Source of the DNA: Actinomycetes bacterium
GTDB taxonomy: Bacteria > Actinomycetota > Acidimicrobiia > Acidimicrobiales > JAKAVM01
Length of the DNA: 44,456 nt
NCBI GenBank assembly: GCA_021827485.1
Contig: JAKAVM010000024.1
Span: 1-44,456, forward strand
Reading direction: 5' to 3'
The translations under genes were made by a program, and so were the position numbers. This document shows positions 40,843-44,456 of the stretch, one piece after another. The first letter of the stretch is position 1; each line of letters opens with the position of its first letter. The notes beneath the pieces were generated by a model. That model was given only the letters and a program-made list of their open reading frames with translations. It did not search any database and was not told the DNA's origin.

Positions 40843-42945
40843 CTAATTATTTACATGATAATTAGGGCATGAGGGAGGGGAGGTGTTGTACCGTTTGTCG
40901 GCTGTCCAACTCTGTGTCCACCAGCTATTTTTTGGAAGGCTTATACCAATCAGGTTGTGAAGAGCCTGAGCAATACTTGCGGCATAAATAGCTGCTCCCC
41001 ACGGGCAAAAATGAGTGTTATCTACCATTCGTGCTCGAATTGACTTATGATCGGGGCCAGGTAACCAGGCCGTAAATTTACCCCTGTTCTCAACTGATGA
41101 CGCCACGTTGAGGAAAGCAACTCGTCCGGGTCGCTTATTTGCCAGTTGAGTGAGTATACGATTCCATACCACCACCCCACGTTGCCTGGTGGCATCCTGA
41201 CTGGCGGCATGAGGTGCTATTGACCATAGCGGTCCAAGAGCAGGGAACTGGAAAAATGTAATTGCTTTTACGCCATTACCCTTTGAAAGCACAACAGAAA
41301 TGAACTGCGAGACCAAAGACTCAAAGGCCTTCGGATGCTCTAGCGCTAAAGTATTATCCCAGCTCCACGTCCCTACCACCAATGAAGGATGATATTGGGC
41401 AATGAGTTTTGGAACAGCCGATCTCCAATTTGTTGCGGTTGTAAGTCCCCAACCAGGAATTGCGGCGTTGAAAACTTGTGCTTGACCGGTGCCGTCTAGT
41501 GCGGCGATGACTGCGGGGGCTGCAGTCCACATAACGCTATCACCTACAATCATTATCCTCGTCGGGGCGGATTCCGTAGGTTTTTGTAAGTATCGAAGAG
41601 GGGTATTCGGAGTCCAAGTTACTGGCTTGTGAACAAAATTGATTGGATTGGCGGAATTCGATGACTTGCTTGAAAGATATTGGCTTGCACTTGCGCTGTA
41701 ACTGGATGGAAATGAGGTGGTTACAACAATTACTGCGATAACTAATAGGACTGCTATTGGGAGCAGCAGTTTACTTAGAACAGATCTATAGTTATAGCGT
41801 CGAAGTGGAAGTTCCAGGAAGTGATAGCTCAAGGTCGATAATCCTAAAATCAAAATCACTCGGAGCAGCGTCAATGTACCACCGGCAATTCCTAAATTAT
41901 TGCTGTTTGCAAACACGATTATGGGCCAGTGCCATAGATAGATCCCATAGGATATCTTGCCAAGATATTGAAGTAGGGGGAGTGAAAATATATTAAAGGG
42001 AAATTTTGGCTCGACTTGAATGCAGTTGAGTAAAATAAAGGTGCTAGACAATGCACAGAGTACAAATCCAAAGTAGTACATCCATGCTGGTGGGCCACCA
42101 GCAACTACGGCAAGGAATATAACTATTACTAGACTGAGAGTGCCAATCAGTTCCAAGATGTGATGTCTCACCTGTCCAAAAGCAGCAGGTGTGCGAATGT
42201 AAAGGGCGATTAAAGCGCCAAAGAGAAGCTCAAAGGCGCGAGAAAATGTAGAAAAGTAATCGGAGGTTGCACTTTGGGCTCCGTGATAATTGAGGATGAG
42301 CCACGAAATTGAACCTGCGCTGAAAATACAGGCGAATACTTTTAGGAATTGAATACCCCTTTTTTGATCAAAAGACCCAAGCCAAAACGTGAACAAAATT
42401 ATAAGTGGCCATACGAGATAGAACTGCTCTTCTATCGCAAGTGACCAAGTATGTTCAAGTGGTGAAGGCAGTTTGAATTGAGCGAAATAGGAAAAATGGC
42501 TAAATATTGCATGCCAGTTTGCAAAATAAAATACCGTTGATAGCGCATCACCTCGATAGCTAGATGTATCAATTGAGGTAGAGAATATCCAGACCGCTAA
42601 ACTGGTAATGGCCAACATTGCAAATAATGCTGGCAGTAATCGCTTGGCTCTTCGACCCCAAAATTTATATAGAGCGATTGTGCCGGTTTTTGATTTCTCG
42701 TTCAACAACAATGAGGTAATAAGGAAGCCAGATATCACAAAGAAAATATCAACGCCGATATATCCGCCTTGCAGTGATGATATTCCAAGGTGATACATGA
42801 CCACTAAGCCGACAGCAAGAGCCCTTAGTCCATCAATACCAGCGAAGTAGCCAATTGGGTGAGAAAGTCTATCGTGATTATTGTTAGTCGTTTTGGAGTT
42901 GGAACCACCCAGGGAGACCTGTTTGGTTCTATGAAGAGATTTCAT
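40843..42945 (-). CDS. OafA/YrhL-type acyltransferase with SGNH domain
   Basis: A 700-residue two-domain membrane protein. The acyltransferase-3 part (about 30-400) starts IDGLRALAVGLVVMYHLG, with IGVDIFFVISGFLITSLLL, and has about ten TM helices. The C-terminal part (about 465-690) is an SGNH hydrolase-like domain: block I is MIVGDSVMW and the catalytic His is in the DNTHFCPWGAAIYA block. Family members O-acetylate exported polysaccharides or peptidoglycan. It lies 15 bp after the DUF2142-like gene, in an operon, and converges with the tRNA gene. Confidence 0.9.
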   Translation of the reverse strand: MKSLHRTKQVSLGGSNSKTTNNNHDRLSHPIGYFAGIDGLRALAVGLVVMYHLGISSLQGGYIGVDIFFVISGFLITSLLLNEKSKTGTIALYKFWGRRAKRLLPALFAMLAITSLAVWIFSTSIDTSSYRGDALSTVFYFANWHAIFSHFSYFAQFKLPSPLEHTWSLAIEEQFYLVWPLIILFTFWLGSFDQKRGIQFLKVFACIFSAGSISWLILNYHGAQSATSDYFSTFSRAFELLFGALIALYIRTPAAFGQVRHHILELIGTLSLVIVIFLAVVAGGPPAWMYYFGFVLCALSSTFILLNCIQVEPKFPFNIFSLPLLQYLGKISYGIYLWHWPIIVFANSNNLGIAGGTLTLLRVILILGLSTLSYHFLELPLRRYNYRSVLSKLLLPIAVLLVIAVIVVTTSFPSSYSASASQYLSSKSSNSANPINFVHKPVTWTPNTPLRYLQKPTESAPTRIMIVGDSVMWTAAPAVIAALDGTGQAQVFNAAIPGWGLTTATNWRSAVPKLIAQYHPSLVVGTWSWDNTLALEHPKAFESLVSQFISVVLSKGNGVKAITFFQFPALGPLWSIAPHAASQDATRQRGVVVWNRILTQLANKRPGRVAFLNVASSVENRGKFTAWLPGPDHKSIRARMVDNTHFCPWGAAIYAASIAQALHNLIGISLPKNSWWTQSWTADKRYNTSPPSCPNYHVNN

Positions 42946-42960
42946 ATCGCAATATAACGG

Positions 42961-44456
42961 CTAACGGCCAAAGCTTGCAGGTGCTAGTGCTGTATCGGAC
43001 GCTGATCTCGGTGAAGGTGTAAAAATAACTGATTTATAAAGAAATAGGTTTGCAATAGTAAATACCAAGATTAGCGTTACGGAAGAGACTGGGGGAGACC
43101 ACGATCTACTCCTAAAAAACCATATAGGACCATGTATGCCAACACTATACCGTCTAATTATAGCATAATACGATATCACAATAACAATTAGATCAGTGGA
43201 TGCTATAAATTGAATAAATGTTCTCAGACGAGGGTTATCATCTAAATAGCTTAGAGCGATAATTGGAATCCCCAAGGCAATTGGTAGAACGTACCTACCT
43301 TGCCATATGAATCCATAGTTATTTGCTTGGCTTGCCTCAAGGACTACTGGCAAAAATATAACTGAAGCGATCAAAAGAAGAAATGCAAATTTTTCATTCA
43401 GGGAACTAGCTGTCTTGTTGGGTGGAATCAACGTGTTGTGGGCGGGAGATAGTAATGCTGGCCGGTTGGGTTTACGATTCCATAAAAACAACAAACCTAG
43501 GATCGCAATACTCCCAAAAAGTAGCCAAAAGCAGATGTCAGGTATTGAAGTGTCACTAGCTAACTTATTATTAATAAGATCGATCCAACCAACCGTTCCA
43601 ATAAGCTGATGGATGTCCAGCCAGGTTTTCCCGAAGGATTTGTGAGCATTCTCAATGAAAGTCGGACAATTATGAATACACTTAGCGCCTGCTATATGGA
43701 GGGTCTTGGCCCACACAATATAAATTGATGAAAGAATATTTGCAAAAAATACAAATGCAGAACAAATTCTGACATATCGAATTCTGGCTAGTTTGCAAAT
43801 AAGACTCCACCCATAATAGAGACAACCGATAGCACATGTAATAAATACCCACAGAGGAGATAACCCTCGCATTAGGGTCTCGACGCACGCGCAGATAGTT
43901 GCGAAGAAGATAAACTGGCGTACCAAAACATTAGGGGTGGCTTTATGTTCATGGCAGCGCTTCATGCCTATCAAGCAAATCCACAGACCTAAGCCAGCAG
44001 CAGCTTCAAGGCCATTGGGATTGATCACCGAGGAAGAGTACTCAAGGGCGGGAGTCATTGCGAGTAGGCCGCCAAAATACAAATACGATTTTGACGGGGG
44101 TTTGTCTAATGTGTCTAATTCTAAAGCCAGAGCCAATGCCACACCGAGAACTATTGAACTAACTAAATCAGACATGATGCGGATTAAGTAAAAGCCGAAT
44201 GGAGAATGAAAATATCGTGCTGGCCAACTTACTAGTAGATAGTAAAGAGGAGGATAACGCCCTACATATGTTTGGGTTGTAACAAGTGCGTTAGCATCAA
44301 GCACTGAGCTTGCTGAGCTTGCTGAGCTTGCTTTAGATAATGATGGACTGGTTAGAGGTGGGAACGGTCCTTCACAGTTTGCTGATTGAGCTGGATTAAA
44401 CATATAGCAAAGAGGCATGTTTGCACTTTGCGTAAAAATTTTGGGAACTACTACTC
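42961..44456 (-). CDS. DUF2142-like multispanning membrane protein, N-terminus cut by window
   Basis: The reading frame stays open through the ATG at 44418 to the window edge with no stop in the 38 bases before it, so the gene continues beyond the window. Visible are TQTYVGRYPPLYYLLVSWPA (near residue 49 of the ORF), about eight hydrophobic helices and GFIWQGRYVLPIALG near residue 390. Both conserved blocks match DUF2142 (uncharacterised, GT-C-like) proteins of envelope polysaccharide loci. A Ser-Ala tandem repeat, three exact 9-bp units at 44305-44331, lies before the first block. It leads the acyltransferase in an operon. Confidence 0.75.
   Translation of the reverse strand, partial: VVVPKIFTQSANMPLCYMFNPAQSANCEGPFPPLTSPSLSKASSASSASSVLDANALVTTQTYVGRYPPLYYLLVSWPARYFHSPFGFYLIRIMSDLVSSIVLGVALALALELDTLDKPPSKSYLYFGGLLAMTPALEYSSSVINPNGLEAAAGLGLWICLIGMKRCHEHKATPNVLVRQFIFFATICACVETLMRGLSPLWVFITCAIGCLYYGWSLICKLARIRYVRICSAFVFFANILSSIYIVWAKTLHIAGAKCIHNCPTFIENAHKSFGKTWLDIHQLIGTVGWIDLINNKLASDTSIPDICFWLLFGSIAILGLLFLWNRKPNRPALLSPAHNTLIPPNKTASSLNEKFAFLLLIASVIFLPVVLEASQANNYGFIWQGRYVLPIALGIPIIALSYLDDNPRLRTFIQFIASTDLIVIVISYYAIIRRYSVGIHGPIWFFRSRSWSPPVSSVTLILVFTIANLFLYKSVIFTPSPRSASDTALAPASFGR
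44305..44331 (-). repeat. Three exact 9-bp units (TGAGCTTGC)
   Basis: TGAGCTTGC occurs three times in a row (44305-44313, 44314-44322, 44323-44331). In the minus-strand reading frame it encodes the tripeptide pattern A-S-S in three copies. It is in frame and lies in a short loop region between DUF2142 blocks. Confidence 0.9.

Noticed and set aside
40843-40865. AT-rich 8-bp inverted repeat CTAATTAT/ATAATTAG at the end of the acyltransferase gene
   Set aside because: It is weak, has no T run on either side, and overlaps the stop codon; too little to call a terminator.
1-44456. CRISPR arrays, rRNA genes, riboswitches
   Set aside because: No regularly spaced repeats, rRNA-like stretches or recognisable riboswitch cores were seen by reading.

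Overview
The window reads as the chromosome of a mid-to-low-GC actinobacterium. The evidence is a mycothiol synthase (mshD), a BioB followed by a BsaP-type auxiliary protein, a menaquinone methyltransferase with an isochorismate synthase, and a type II FAS gene cluster. Base composition is moderate and TTG is used often as a start codon. A deep-branching group such as the Acidimicrobiia fits best, but that placement is inference from gene content, not from a marker tree.

Layout. 1-6768: a membrane-anchored hypothetical protein, a YbhN/AglD-like flippase-type membrane protein with an ABC ATPase, a PerM/AI-2E exporter, and a two-gene envelope unit. That unit is an active NodB deacetylase plus an MGDG-synthase-like glycosyltransferase fused to a TM helix and a degenerate NodB-like domain. 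6802-10050: a NIPA/EamA-type transporter and an OmpR-type two-component pair. 10083-12545 (minus strand): menF-menG and a DgkA-type lipid kinase. 12574-13835: bioB and a small four-cysteine BsaP homologue. 13848-18550: a membrane protein, a VIT1-family transporter, a lipoprotein glycosidase, mshD and nth; mshD and nth diverge around a 13-bp-arm palindrome. 18551-19104: a probable small RNA with a strong terminator, opposite a small coiled-coil ORF.

19105-27881 is a long amino-acid biosynthesis unit: hisD-hisC-hisB-hisH-hisA-hisF-(GroES-like)-hisI-trpE-ygfZ. The trp genes resume at 31770 as trpC-trpF-trpB-trpA. Between the two blocks lie an oppositely oriented two-component system (27950-30188) and a tnpB-only IS605-type element (about 30237-31690). 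trpD, trpG, hisG, hisE and a histidinol-phosphatase gene are not in the window.

35531-40415 (minus strand) is a fatty-acid synthesis operon, fabD-fabH-fabG-acpP-fabF, with a TATAAT box and an upstream perfect 14-bp palindrome of TetR-operator type. Its fabD carries a C-terminal biotinyl/lipoyl-like domain without the modifiable lysine. A tRNA-Leu(CAA) follows, then an OafA-type O-acyltransferase with an SGNH domain and a DUF2142-like membrane protein cut by the window edge.

The observations I rate highest are the FabD/BCCP-like fusion, BioB with altered [2Fe-2S] ligand positions beside its BsaP partner, the glycosyltransferase/dead-deacetylase fusion, the tnpB element splitting his/trp, the sRNA candidate, and several palindromic operator candidates.
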